Positions 25,001 through 37,004 of a stretch of DNA of 64,000 nt are shown here, piece after piece. Both the position numbers and the translations under genes were made by a program. The notes below the pieces were generated by a model, which saw only the letters and a program-made list of their open reading frames with translations, was not told the DNA's origin and did no database searches. Source of the DNA: Lepidodermella squamata (taxonomy: Eukaryota; Gastrotricha). The stretch spans positions 868,001-932,000 of the forward strand of contig JBLDXI010000032.1 of assembly GCA_047495785.1 (NCBI GenBank). The letters are read 5' to 3'. Positions within the stretch are counted from its first letter, which is position 1. Each line of letters begins with the position of its first letter.

Positions 25001-26312
25001 CCTTTCATCAAAAAACTGTTTCGATGCGATGTACAGTTGCTGAGATATCGCGCATCTAAGTTTCGAAAATGTGCGCGTGTTCAAAGCCTAGCGAGTCAGA
25101 TAAAGCGGGTACCTTGCTGCGCCACTCGGACCTTGTCCAACGATAGCGCGCGCTGATAAAGGATAACAGGCAGTGCTCACTCCATCGCTATTTACAAACA
25201 AGAGCGATGTGATCATTTGATGATGGCGTATAGCTCTACACTCCGAATACTTTCACCCCGATTCCTTTCACCCCCGCATCGTGTGAGAAATGAGGATGAT
25301 TAGACGGTAGCCCACGAATTACGTTCATAGGTCACAGCGCCTGGATTGGGTACATAGTTGTCGATGGCTCACGATCATCGTCTCTTTCTTCGGGCAGAGC
25401 TCCAAAAAGACGGTAATATAGTAATTAAATTACGAGACAGATTCAGAGGCTCAGCTGATAGGGTAACAAGATTTGATGAGTTTCCTGCGATTTGTCTCGC
25501 TAATCTCACGTATTTTGATTGTTGGGGGGTCGCTGGGCCATTTAGATCCTAATTTTGTAGGAAAATTCTTTTAGCCCATTCAAATTGCCTGTAATCTACG
25601 CGAGTAAGGAGTCAAAATGACAGCCATGTCATGTTTTTGTAATGGAAGGCAAGAGACAGTTTCTAAAATTGTCTGACCGGTTACGAGACAGAAAACCACT
25701 TTTTGGAGCACTGTCTTCGGGTTTCACACCATGAGGAACGGGACCTCCATATACGACAAACGAAAGCGAGAGCCGAGGTCACGTGTCCCAAAAATTTGAA
25801 TATTGCGCAGCAAAGTCGTGACCTTTAAATAATATTTAGATAACTTAATCAACTGAAAGATTTGTTATCACCAAATACAAAAAACTCGAATATGAATTTT
25901 TCAAACAAGCCGCGCTGCAAGTCAAAGGCCGATCTCGATGCCGGTCACCTGCCAGAAAGCGGCATGTCACATGACCTAAGCCCATGTCATGCCAGGAGTT
26001 CCCACGTCAATCTAGCGTCATCGCTTAGTGCTCTTTGTGATCTAATCGGCATCTTCGAATTTAAACTGCTCTTTTGGCTATTGGTGTAACTAAACGCGGT
26101 TGTTTTCGGTGGTTGTAAGCCATCAGCTGATGGCCGAAGGCCGAGTCTGATCTTCTGGTCTTAGTTGTTCATTTTCTACTCTGATTGCGAACTGCATATT
26201 TTTGATGGCAGCCAAGATCGTTACTTTTTTCTCAGATTCTGTATTCTGTAATATTATCGCTACACTTCCTTGCCGCTAGGATTCATCTTGAAAGTTGAAA
26301 ATAGCAGTTTTC
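22004..26312. other. Upstream/5' intron region of the calcium-channel gene
   Basis: Presumably holds the missing first exon(s) and promoter of the calcium channel beta gene and the YARS2 promoter. I could not identify a convincing exon on either strand. A TTATTA/TCATTA run lies near 23866-23896. No transposase or RNA gene recognised apart from the dispersed repeat at 24781. Confidence 0.4.
24781..24924 (+). repeat. Dispersed repeat, copy 2
   Basis: Second copy of the 145-bp repeat at 21445-21589, same strand, 3.3 kb away, differing by a handful of substitutions and one single-base indel. Confidence 0.9.
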
Positions 26313-28085
26313 ATGGTTGGCAGGAGGCCAGTTTTGTCTATTTGCTACCGCAATGCCTCCGCCCTGGCCACGCTGAAAAATCGGGGTGCAATAACTAAAG
26401 TCATCCCTGGAGATTTGTAAGTTAACAGTGAACGTTAAGTTCCATTTATCTTTATTTGTCATACCAGCGAGCCAGAAGTTGATCGATTGTTTTCTTCGCC
26501 GCAATGCTTTTATTGTGGCTTCGACCCTACTGCGGTCAGTAAAAACTGTTGCTGACATTTCATGTCAATTCTACTATGGCATTTCCCCTCAGGATAGTCT
26601 TCACGTTGGACATCTTGCTCCTATAATGCTTTTGTTTCGTTTGCAACGTTCTGGTCACAAGCCTATTGCGCTGGTAGGTTCCCACGAGGACTTTTCGTTT
26701 ATTTACTGTGTATACCGATAGATAGGAGGTGCCACTGCTTTGATCGGAGATCCCACAGGTCGAACCACTGGTCGCAATCCTCTATCTTTACTTACTGTGG
26801 CTGACAATGTAAAGTCACTACGTCAACAAATTGAGAAGCTTGAGCAAAATCACGCCGAGTACTTTTGCAATTTTTCCAGTACGATCCCCAAGCTGAAGTA
26901 TTATCAAACCCGCTTTCTAAACAAATTGCTGATATTAGTTTGTCGACGGCAGGGTTGTCGATAATCTAGAGTGGTACCAAGAGAAGAAAGCGCTGGATTT
27001 TCTAGTTGAAACAAAAGGCTTAGTCAACATGGCTGATCTTTTGAAGAAGGACAGGTAATATTATTGCGAGTAGATTGGTCAACTTAGTGAGTTTTGATTA
27101 GTGTAAAAGAACGTCTTCAAACTGGTCAGACGTTGTCATTTGCCGAGTTCTCATACCAAATATTCCAAGGCTTCGATTGGCTTCATCTGTTCAAGAAATA
27201 TCGCTGCATTTTGCAAGTGAGCATATAATAGTTGCTTGAGTTTCTGAATATAATTATCTGAATGCCAGGTCGGTGGTCATGATCAACTTGGTAACATTAT
27301 GACAGGTTACGAAATGGTTAAAAGAGCAACTGGGACTCGCGTTTTTGGTTTGAGAGATATATTTGCTGCGAAATGGTCTAATCTACTTGTTTTACATCAG
27401 GTGTGACGGTTCCGTTGGTGAAATCTTCAACAGGCGATAAATTGGGCAAAACGGCTGGAAATGCCATTTGGCTCGACGCAAACAAAACATCCCCATTCGA
27501 ACTATTCCAATACTTTTTCCGACTCCCCGATGCTGATATGCCCACGATGCTTCGCGTTTTCACATTCATGTCCGAGTCTGAAATCGACGATTTGTTGAGT
27601 GAACATAAGGTTTTGTCTTTAACATAGCGTTACCAATGTTTGAGGTTGGTTTATGTGTTCAGAGGCAACCAGAACTGCGAAAAGCTCAACGCCATTTGGC
27701 GAAATATATTACGAAGTTGATTCATGGTGCTGCTGGAGTTGATTCTGCCGTCACTTGTAGTGAAGTGTTATATTCAGGCTCCGCATCGGCCCTAGCGTCG
27801 TTATCAGCCGCCGAAATTTTGCGGCTATTCAACGGAGTTCCGCTTGTTGAACTGCAATTATCACCTGAAATGACTGTGTTAGAACTCGCGACCCGAGCCG
27901 GTTGTTTTGCCGACGCTAATATTGCCGAAAAGTCTATTCGAGATGGTGGTTTTTCGATAAACCATAGAAAGGCTATCAACCCTAATCAATGTCTCATCGC
28001 GGGTGAACACATTTTACTCGGTAACAACATGTCCCTGCTTCGTGTGGGGAAGAAAAATTTCTATCTAGTCTCTTGGCGTTCATGA
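26313..28085 (+). CDS. YARS2: Mitochondrial tyrosyl-tRNA synthetase
   Basis: Class I aminoacyl-tRNA synthetase that charges mitochondrial tRNA-Tyr. Nine exons inferred: 26313-26416, 26468-26534, 26593-26677, 26726-26897, 26953-27054, 27102-27216, 27269-27347, 27401-27609, 27663-28085; 451 residues (human 477), all phases consistent. Motifs: CYCGFDPTA-like start of the fold (FYCGFDPTA), HIGH-type HVGH in [26 protein letters not shown], the Tyr/Gln-binding [24 protein letters not shown], and the KMSKS loop as KLGKTAGN. The C-terminal S4-like domain ends [14 protein letters not shown]... VGKKNFYLV. The first exon begins with an ATG followed by a basic stretch ([14 protein letters not shown]), plausible as a mitochondrial targeting peptide. 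The next gene starts 48 bp after the stop with no poly(A) signal between. Confidence 0.95.
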
Positions 28086-28132
28086 ACTAAAATAGATAAC
28101 GAAATTTGAATTTATTATAGATTTTTATTAAA
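28086..28132 (+). promoter_or_regulatory. 47-bp gap between YARS2 and RFT1 with a 3' splice-like site
   Basis: Too short for an independent promoter. It has no AATAAA but contains TTTATTATAG directly before the RFT1 start region, which could serve as a trans-splice acceptor. Co-transcription is inference. Confidence 0.4.
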
Positions 28133-30094
28133 ATGGATCACGTGGAACATGTGACCGGAGAAGCTGCGGCGACTTTGCCGTATACGATTGTTTTACACGC
28201 GATGACTCGAATTATGACTTTTGTCCTCAATTCCGCCCTAATTCGAATGGTTAGCCATGAAGCGCTTGGTCTAGCTAATGTTCGATTAATGCTTCTATAC
28301 TCGACCATATCTTCGATAGTTAAAGAGCCGTTTCGTCGAGCTCTACCGGCCGGAGAGTCGCAAATTGAGAATGAATCGCGGAAAATTAACCAAAAAAGTT
28401 GGGCGATAGTCCGGACAAACTGGTTATGTCCTGCTCTGGCCATAATTGTCGGTCTCCCGTTAACTTTTGTTTGGCTATACTTGCTAGAGGAGCCGCCTGA
28501 AGTTTATAAAGGAACTTACTTTATTTCCACAATCTTGTTCGGATTGGCTGCTATAGCCGAGGCGGTGGGTGAACCAGCTAGCACCGCCGCCCATCTCGCC
28601 TCAGATTTTCGGCTGAAAATTAAGGCGGAGGGAGTTTCAGTCGGAGCAAGGACTGTTCTTACCGTTGCCCTTGTTTGGTTTTGGGCCCCTGATGCGAATG
28701 GCCAACAGAGCTGTGCCGGTTGTGAGTTGTACGGGTTTGCCCTGGCTCAATTTTTATCCTCGGTAATTTATTCCGGTTGGCTGTGGCTATCAGCCATGCC
28801 TTTATTTCGGTCTGAAATGAGAGCCTCAAAGGAAAAATCGGACGAATCTTTCTTCGAACCTGGATATCTACGCCTCATCGGGTCCTTCTTAGCTCACTCG
28901 GTTATTAAACAGCTGCTTACTGAGGGAGAGCGCTATGTTATGACTATAACTGGTTTGTTGAATTTCGCGCAACAAGGCGTTTACGATGTTGTCAATAATC
29001 TCGGATCTCTGGTCGCTCGGTTGGTTTTCCTGCCGTTGGAAGATACGTCCTACCTGGTCTTCTGCCAAATGCTGGATCGCAAGCACAAATCTAATATCGC
29101 AGAACTGCCCAGCAAGGTAAATTTTAGTAAATTCTCGAGTAGATTATTGGTTGGTTGGTTGACAATTTCGAAGCCGGGTTTTTTATGGAAAATTCGCGAA
29201 AAAATCCAAAACAAGCTAAATATTTTGTAAATTGAGGGAAATTCAAACCCTGGAAATTTTGATTTGGTGTGACTCTTTGTAAAATTTGAAATTTTAGTCG
29301 ATTGTCCTGATCACTCGAACGCTTTCAACTACCATAAAAGCATCTCTCCTAGTCGCATTTGGTTGTGCAGTTTTCGGCTGGATGTACAGCGATATTGTTT
29401 TGATCGCCTATGCCGGCCAATCTTTCGTAAACGATTCAGAAGCCATTCCACTCCTTCAATTATTCTGCGTCTACACGATATTCCTCGCATCAAATGGCAT
29501 CACGGAAGCATTCGTCATGGCTGGAATGTCGCAGGTTGACCTCGATTGGCACAATCTTTTCGATATTGGAGTCTCAGGTAATAACCAAAACTATATCAAA
29601 AGAATCCTCCTTAAACATGATATTTACGAGCAAAATATTTTTTTGAAAAATTCCTCCTTAATTGTTGCAATTTTACAGTTTTGTACACTGGCGCGACTGT
29701 TTTTCTCGCAAATCGTTTCGGATCTGTGGGTTTCATATACGCGAATATGTTCAACATGTTCTGCCGAATCGGCCATTCCGTTCATTGGATCGATCATTTC
29801 TACGCTAATTCCAATTTCACGCCACTCCGGTCTTCTATTCCATCTATGACGGTTATCGCAAGCTTAGCCGGTTTTTTCGCTGTTGGAACGGCCTTAAACA
29901 GCATTTTCCCGGCGATTCTCACGCGATTTGCCTGCGGTGGTGTTCTAGGACTCATGGCGTTGGGCGTTTACTACGTAATCGAGAAGGCTGATTTGCGTTT
30001 TATTTACGAAATGGTCGCTAACAAAAAGAGCAAAGCTCAGGAAGATGAGGACGAAAAAACTGAAAAATCTGCTGAAAAAGACAGAGACCTGTGA
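28133..30094 (+). CDS. RFT1: RFT1 family ER membrane protein (N-glycan precursor handling)
   Basis: Polytopic ER protein needed for accumulation of luminal Man5GlcNAc2-PP-dolichol in N-glycosylation; whether it is the flippase itself is debated. Exons: 28133-29116, 29298-29577, 29679-30094; 559 residues (human 541). Family features: an N-terminal half with VLHAMTRIMTFVLNSALIRMVS and ALGLANVRLMLLYSTI, then KEPFRRA, a Glu-rich EGERYVMTI segment, QQGVYDVVNNLGSLVARLVF with PLEDTSYLVF, and the C-terminal FVMAGMSQVDLDWHN. About a dozen hydrophobic helices. The C-terminus is an unusual highly charged tail (KKSKAQEDEDEKTEKS). The start ATG follows a possible trans-splice site. Confidence 0.93.
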
Positions 30095-30401
30095 TTATTT
30101 GAAAAAGAGTATCTTCATTCATGTCCAAACGATCTTTCTCGCGAATTTCACTTGTATCATAACATGCATTGAAAATATATTTATTGGGATTGTGTATTAA
30201 TGATTATATTAAAACTCCCAGAGAGTGGGTTATCACTTTGAAAAATCCATGTAGCTATTGTAATAATTTTTTGTGGTGACATTTCGCCATGATTAATATT
30301 TATTTACTTGTTTACCATTGGGAAATCCTAATGAAAAAAATCACAATTTTTAACTGATGGTTAGGGATTTTTATTATATATGAAATAGCTCGAAGTTTTG
30401 C

Positions 30402-33400
30402 ATGCTGTTCACCGGCGAGAACAGCTTGTTGCCTATGATCTTGAAATACGCTCAACCGATTCTCAGATGCTGCTGCTGTCCATTGCTCCTGGTTTCTCGC
30501 TGCCTTCGATCTGTAACTCGCTTGTATGCTAAATTATTTCGGCCGTCTTTCCTAGTCGCCTTGGTACTGGTTACACTAGTATGGGGCGAATGGTTTGTCT
30601 ACTGGCGCGCGACTTCGGACTGGTACACGCAGATTTCGCTACATGACGAGCAGAACGCGGCAAATAATTCGATCAGAATTTTGTTCGTCAGCGATCCTCA
30701 ACTTGTAGGGTGAGTAACATTTTGCATTTTGCATATTGAAGTGCTTAGCAAGCATAACGAGCAAAATTGTCTATGTAGAGGAACTCGAATTTCACCAAGT
30801 CTTGTGGTTTCCAAATTTTTGGAAAATAATAAAAAACAGCAAAATTATGAATTTGAAAGCCAAAAATAGTATGTGCCTGGCCTTCAGTATAGGTTAAGAC
30901 GCCGTCCAGTACGGAAAGTCTAGGGCCGCGCTTTTTGAATACCATCGCAAATTGTGAGCGAACATGCTTTGGGTGATGATTTTATTGAGGTATGTCAATA
31001 CGCCGACGAATCGTCTTCATCCTAGTAAGTCACCCCATCAAGAACTAGGCCCCGGAGAGTGTTCGGAGAGTTGATTCTTAGCTCCACATCTGAAGTGTGG
31101 GTAGGAAAACGTCGTGTCCATGCTTTTAGTTTTATTTTGCTCCATATACATGATGCACATATGTATGTATCTATCACATAGATACTAGTTAATTATATGT
31201 AACAGTCATATATTGGACGATCAGGAGCTAGGGACACTTATGCGCCCTGTCCTTTGAAACCAGACGTGATTGATCCCATTTAGTCGACTGTCTTTCTGCA
31301 ATGTCGACGTCACGGATAGATCGGCCGCCGAAGTTGAAATCGTCCGCGAATGTGCATGTCTCTGGAGGTCTGCAGTTGGCTATAAGCTTGGTCGAGGCCA
31401 AACTAACTACCTGAAACTACGATTTGTTGCTCGGACACAGCTGTTTAGATAATAATGGCTTGAATGTTCCAAAGTTTTCATTTACCAATAATAACACCCG
31501 TCGTACACTTCATCAATTTCATTTCAATCGTTTCATATAAAACATTCAATGATAATGGTTATGAACTGTTAAATTGTTTATGATATACAAATTTCTTGGT
31601 GGCTTCCATTAGCAACGATGTTCGGTTCAGATGGCGGTTCAGTAGGTAATCACTCATTTTTACGCTGAGATATCGTTGTCGAAGAAGTTCATCTTTTTCG
31701 GGCTCGATTAGGAGAGCCGATGATTTTGTGGAATTTCCTGAAGCTGGTGACACGATTAAGCAGAGTCAAGTCCTTGATTTTAGACTTCGCGGCATTAACT
31801 GTTACTGCTACTGAGCAGAATTTACTGGTTAAGCTGTTGCAGAATCACTAGAATTGCTGATGCCTTCATGATCGTCGTAGTTGCTAAACGAGCAGCGAGA
31901 TGTAGCAGGAGGCAGCCATATAGATAGTTTGAGAAATCGTTTAGCAGCAATCAAGTGGCAACAGGTCATCCAAAATGATGCTGGGATTCCACTCGAGCAA
32001 GTTTCATCGTGCATATTAACGGAATAAGCCTTACAGCCATTTGGATTCTTGACGTCATTAATCTCATCGTGCCACGACCAATTCTCGATTTTCAGAAAGC
32101 TCTTGTTCTTTTTTCAGTGGTTTTTCAAAGCGAAGTCAGTATGTTTTGCAAACAGAATACCCCGGGAAGGCTGGGTCAGCTACGGCTGTCATTGAAATAA
32201 CGCCCTTGCGCAGCTCGACCTCGACGATTAATTGATCAGTCATTTCCATTGTGAAGTCTAAAAAATATGTAAAACCTATATTCCGCGGCTCTACTGTATT
32301 GATTATGCTAGACGGGCATCCTCAGCTTCCTCATCCGGGCCAACGCGAGAAAATAGCATAAGTTTCATACAAATATTGTAAAGAAGTTCTAATATGTTGG
32401 GGCAAATATTGCCGCTTGCTAGGATTGCTATCGAGCAATATTTTTGTTTGACGTTCAACTTCGAGACAATAATGATCATAATCCGAAATAAATTATGTCA
32501 AACAATTCCTTAAGTTTGGAATCTGTAGAGAAAAACTGCTCCAGCCAATAACTGTTTCTTAATAACCATGATCGTCAAACATGCACAAGACCGAAAGATA
32601 TCATTGCATTTGAGTAACTTGGTTATAGATTTTATAAGCTGTTGCTAACATACAGCAAGTCTCGGCTTTTCTTATGTGTCCAAATCTCGTGATAATTTCC
32701 GTCGACAATAACAAACAAGATTCTTACTGATCTTTAAGCCGGCCGCTGTAGTTTTGACAGAGAAACCAATCGGACCGAGGTTCTTCAATTGAGGCAATTG
32801 AGGTTTCTAATTAGTGGGATTTGAAAGAAAATTTGAAAAATGTTAAATTTTGTTCTCTTGACGTTTTTAGTGACGTGAATGAACCACCGTACGTTGGAGT
32901 ATTCACCCGCTGGGACGCTGACCGATTCCTGCGAAAGACATTCACGCCAGCGTTCGAAATCGCGCGACCCCACGTTGTGATATTCCTCGGCGATCTACTC
33001 GACGAGGGCGGCATAGCCAGCAACGAATCCCTCGCGCGTTACGGCCGTCGATTCGAGTCGATTTTCAGCCCGAGACGCAATAAGCTCAAAACTTCAACCG
33101 ATTCAAGTCAAAACGCGCACAAGGCGGAATTCGTGGCGTATTGGGGCGATAATGACATTCAGATGCAGGACGAATTGATCTTGGAGTGGTACGCTAGATA
33201 TCGGAGAAGAATCCTGTTAGAAGCTCTGTCACTCGGGCTCGATTTTTTGGACGTTGCCCCTTGTCGGCAGTTATTAGGCGGGTCGATTTTATTACGGCAC
33301 TACGACCCGTTGTTGACTAATCCGAAAAATTCCCTCGACCAGGGTTGCTCAGATGAAAGTTACTTCCACCCAGCTCGCATTATGATGGATCAGTTACCGG

Positions 33401-35636
33401 CGAGTGAGGCGAAAAAATTCGATAAAATCAAAGACTTTGACAGTGGTGGTAAGACGTTGTTCAAAATGTTGATCTCGCACTATCCGATGATTGGGCCTTG
33501 GGTCAACGCGGAAGTGGATTTTCCGACGCAAGGTGCTATTCGCAATTTTGCGCCGCAGATGGTTGTTGCCGGGCATACGCATGGTTCGGTCATGATGTGG
33601 TGCAATAATTGTCTAGATCCTGGGGATGATTCATTCGTGCCTGCCTATGGGTAAGTAATCTCACTTTTCAATCAACAACCTTCGTTTGGGGCGAGTTGGG
33701 CAGTGAAAAAATTACCCCCTGATTTTATTGCATTTTACACGTTTCCAAGGGTCCTGATTACGAAAATGCATGCAGGTTTGGGGCGAATTGGACATTTTGC
33801 CTCGTGCATTAGGCCTGTGGGTAATTTCTAGAAAAAATTCCAAGTCACTTTACCGTATTTAAACCATCATAGCGTTGCCTGCTTCACATGGTAACTTGAA
33901 TACAGCTGCAGAAATTCCGTTATTCATTGCAAAACATGTTCATATCAGGCATGTTATTATATTGCCAACTATCTCATCAAAATCTCTCAATATCACAACC
34001 ATCGGCCTGAAAAAATATAAAGCCAGTTTAATGTCAACAGCAAGGACGAAAGACAGTTATTGTTGTCGAAAGCGGTAGAGTAACCCATTTATACAGTCAA
34101 TTTTAATTTGAGGCGGAGAGCCCCCTGCTCGTGCGAAATTGTTTCTTACTGCGGTAACACACATAGATTGGAAGCATTGTTCCATCGGCTGCTCCGCAAA
34201 ACATCAACGAAATGCTGCCTTTCGATGCATTAATCAACTCGAAGTGTTTAGTGTTTCTTCGAAAACGAACGTTTTCTTGACAGGATCGTCGGTGACGTTC
34301 TTTTCGTCGAAATTTAAAACGTACCAGCAAGCATCAGCACCAGCAAGGTTTGACTCGAGATTTTCGTTAAATCCATTCCAGCGGTTATCCCGGTTTCCCG
34401 ACCCTAAAAGCTAGGTAGGAAGCTCCAGTGACTGACTTTTCGTAAAAATACGGACCAATAACTCGATCGCCCCATATACCGCACCATACCATCACCGATT
34501 CTGCGGCTGCATCGTTAATGTCCGTGTAGTTGTTTTGTGGATTTGTCCGTGTAATTCCGTCTATTCACTAGCCCATTGGTTCGAAACATGGCCTCATCTC
34601 TGACCAAAATATTCTGCAGAAACTCACCCAGCTCGTCTTCTCAGTAACAACATCCAGTAACAAAAATTTAGCCACCGCTGATAATCATCAGGGTCCAATC
34701 TTAAGTTGATCACACAGGGTGGAAATTATCGTGATTTCAGCGCAAATCGGAGCAGGTTGACAAGATTTTCGTCCGTTAGTTTCGAACGGTTTGTAGTTTT
34801 GATTAGAGCAAGAGTGGAAAAAACCCACTTCAAAAATCCACGTAGATCCGATAGCGACCAAAGCCTTAATGGCATCAATCAAAGAGTTTTAAAATGTGAA
34901 AAACCTTTCCTATAAAACTGGAAAAATTGATAAAAAGTTGAGAACTGACACGTTCCGCCCAGGGAGAGGTGTCGGATTTTGCACCACGGCGCGTTGACCT
35001 CGACGAGCTCGCCCGCAGGATCTTCGCGTCCATAAGCTAACACCGAATTCGTCCTGGTAGAAGTACTGATTGTTAACGCGGAAAGCGCTAAATCAGTTTG
35101 CGTATGCGATTCGGTTTACGATGACGTCAGGCCGGTTCCTGTCTGCTGGGCAGCCAGCATTGCTTTGAATTGTCGATGATCAAGCTTGCTCTCACCACGA
35201 ATTTCGAAGGATGTAGCCTCGAAGCTTGAAAGAAAACGTAGTGCCTTGGATAACTCTTCGTCCTTTACAGACCGTTTTTTTACAAATTTTCTCCATTTTC
35301 AGTTATCAACCTGTGACCTATGGCGATAAACCCTACGTACTGCCCCTCCCGCATCCGGGCAAAAACGACGCGCCCCAGCCGCACATTGTCGTTCCAACAT
35401 GCAGTTACCGCATGGGCGTGCCTGAGACTGGCTACGGTGTTGTGACGCTCAACGCAGCCGAGCATACTATGACGTATTCCGTGTTCTGGAACCCGCATCG
35501 ATACGTCGTTCTCGGTGTCTACGTCTGCATTTTGATACTGGTCGGCCTGCGCCTGATAGCTGCGCTGTTTTTGGCGTATGAAAACGGCTATTTTACCGAT
35601 TTTATGTCTGTGAAAAAACGACTCTATAATCCGTGA
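30402..35636 (+). CDS. MPPE1: PGAP5/MPPE1/Ted1-like ER metallophosphoesterase
   Basis: Membrane-anchored phosphoesterase. Family members remove an ethanolamine-phosphate from the second mannose of GPI anchors (mammalian PGAP5) or aid GPI-protein export (yeast Ted1). Exons: 30402-30709, 32871-33650, 35303-35636; 473 residues, phases consistent. A Cys-rich N-terminal segment and TM1 (about residues 45-62), then calcineurin-like motifs in order: ILFVSDPQLVG (motif I with Gln in place of His), FLGDLLDEGG, WGDNDI (in place of GNHD), ISHYP and AGHTHG. A C-terminal helix (VLGVYVCILILVGLRLIAAL) ends before a short Lys/Arg tail. Two large introns (2.2 and 1.65 kb) contrast with the neighbours' short ones; the second carries transposase relics. 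It lies 308 bp after RFT1 on the same strand. Confidence 0.88.
34103..34400 (-). pseudogene. Relic of a pogo/jerky-type DDE transposase
   Basis: In the second MPPE1 intron, minus strand. One frame reads VLNFDEKNVTDDPVKK (about 34,280-34,345, the first catalytic Asp region). After a frame change the next reads NASKGSISLMFCGAADG and LPIYVCYRSK (34,150-34,240). These match the DDE_1 domain core, but the N- and C-terminal parts are missing and at least one frameshift breaks it. Confidence 0.65.
34415..34620 (-). pseudogene. Relic of a Tc1/mariner (DDE_3) transposase
   Basis: Minus strand, directly beside the pogo-like relic. One frame reads RDEAMFRTNGLVNRRNYTD (about 34,545-34,605). A shifted frame then reads SVMVWCGIWGDRVIGPYFYE (about 34,440-34,510). 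Both are characteristic of the catalytic core of these transposases. Frameshifted and truncated. Confidence 0.7.
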
Positions 35637-35754
35637 ATTTTTATTATAATGTTATGACACATAATTTCTACTGCGATCTTACTTCTTATATACAATGAGA
35701 TTTTCATTTATTCTACCTCTGCTGATTGTTCCTCCACGGTGTTGCAAACACGGA

Positions 35755-35760
35755 AATAAA
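35755..35760 (+). terminator. poly(A) signal of the MPPE1-like gene
   Basis: AATAAA about 120 bp after the stop codon. Confidence 0.55.
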
Positions 35761-35869
35761 AAGCATGTGAACTGTTTGACAAATTTTCGTGTTTTTTGGC
35801 TCCTTCAAGTTCATGGGGCATTTTCGTGTGTCGAATAACAAACAAAACGATTCCAGAGATGCCGATGTA

Positions 35870-37004
35870 CCGTAACGGTCCCTAACTTTGGACAAAACAC
35901 ATTTTTTAATTTTTAAAAATTAACCTTTCGCCTGAAAAATTGGGAGAAAAATGCGAAACCTCGGGGCGAAGATTCTGGATCGACAGGTAAATGTTGAGAA
36001 ATTTCGGAGCTCACCTTGATTTTTAAGAAATAGATTAAGAAACCTCTAAATTTGGACAGAAGGGCCCAAATTTGGACACCTCATTTGCATATGCTAATTA
36101 GAACTTACGCTAATTGTATTTCATGTTGCGCAATTTTTCTCTTTTTTTTGAAAAGCGATTTTGCCAACGATTTTAGACTAGAATAATGCTACTACCGATT
36201 TTAATCAATTATCGTCAAAACTAATGCAGATAAACGCTATACATCCGGCTTTAATACCTTTAAAGGACCATGATTTTTCTGAGAACCATGATAAACCGGG
36301 TAAAAATGTCTCTTGCTTGAAAAGTAGACAGAGTAATATCAATCAGGGGTTAAACCACGGTTTGAGTGAGTAATAAAGTTTCTTTATCCCTGAATCCTAC
36401 CTGAATCTATCGGAGGGGGATTTTCATTTGTCAGAACCATTATCATGCTCTCTAGCCAGAATGATGAAGCAGCGTAATGTGCTAAGTTGCACAACCTGGC
36501 AGGCCGCAGACTAGGTTTCGTGCTTTAGCTAAAATTTCAAGGTTCCAGCAATGTATAGCCATCCTTTTTAAAAACTCACCAAAAGCATACGTTTCATTTG
36601 CATATGCATACAGAAAAAAATAGCATTAAAAGCGTCCAAATTTAGAGGCAAAATTCAATTTCACCTGTATCGAAATTGGCTCGTTTATCCGCCGAGATTT
36701 TTTTACAGTATTTAGTTCAGGTAAAACCATGTGAGCAAAACAATTTTCAGCCCCAACCGTTCACAGGTGAGCGTTTGGCAAGGGGGGTCCCAAAACACAT
36801 TTCTGAGTGATCGAGCGTCGGCGATTTTTCCCAAATCGATGGTATATGGAAGTATTGCCAAATTTGGTACCGATGGAAAGCCCAAAAGGCGAGCTATTTT
36901 TCAGTGCGATTTGCCTCTTTGTATCAGTTGTGCACAAACAGATATTCAAGGCCAAAGCTCAGAGCGTCCACATTTAGGGTGTCCAAATTTAGGGCGCGTT
37001 ACGG
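35870..37004. mobile_element. Non-autonomous TIR transposon with TA target site
   Basis: Imperfect terminal inverted repeats of about 25 bp: left CCGTAACGGTCCCTAACTTT, right (reverse complement) CCGTAACGCGCCCTAAATTT. TA dinucleotides flank both ends. Extra copies of a CCAAATTTGGAC/CCAAATTTAG motif occur just inside each end (about 36051-36078, 36636-36645, 36980-36992). No transposase frame of useful length. TA flanks suggest mobilisation by a Tc1/mariner-type enzyme. Confidence 0.7.
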
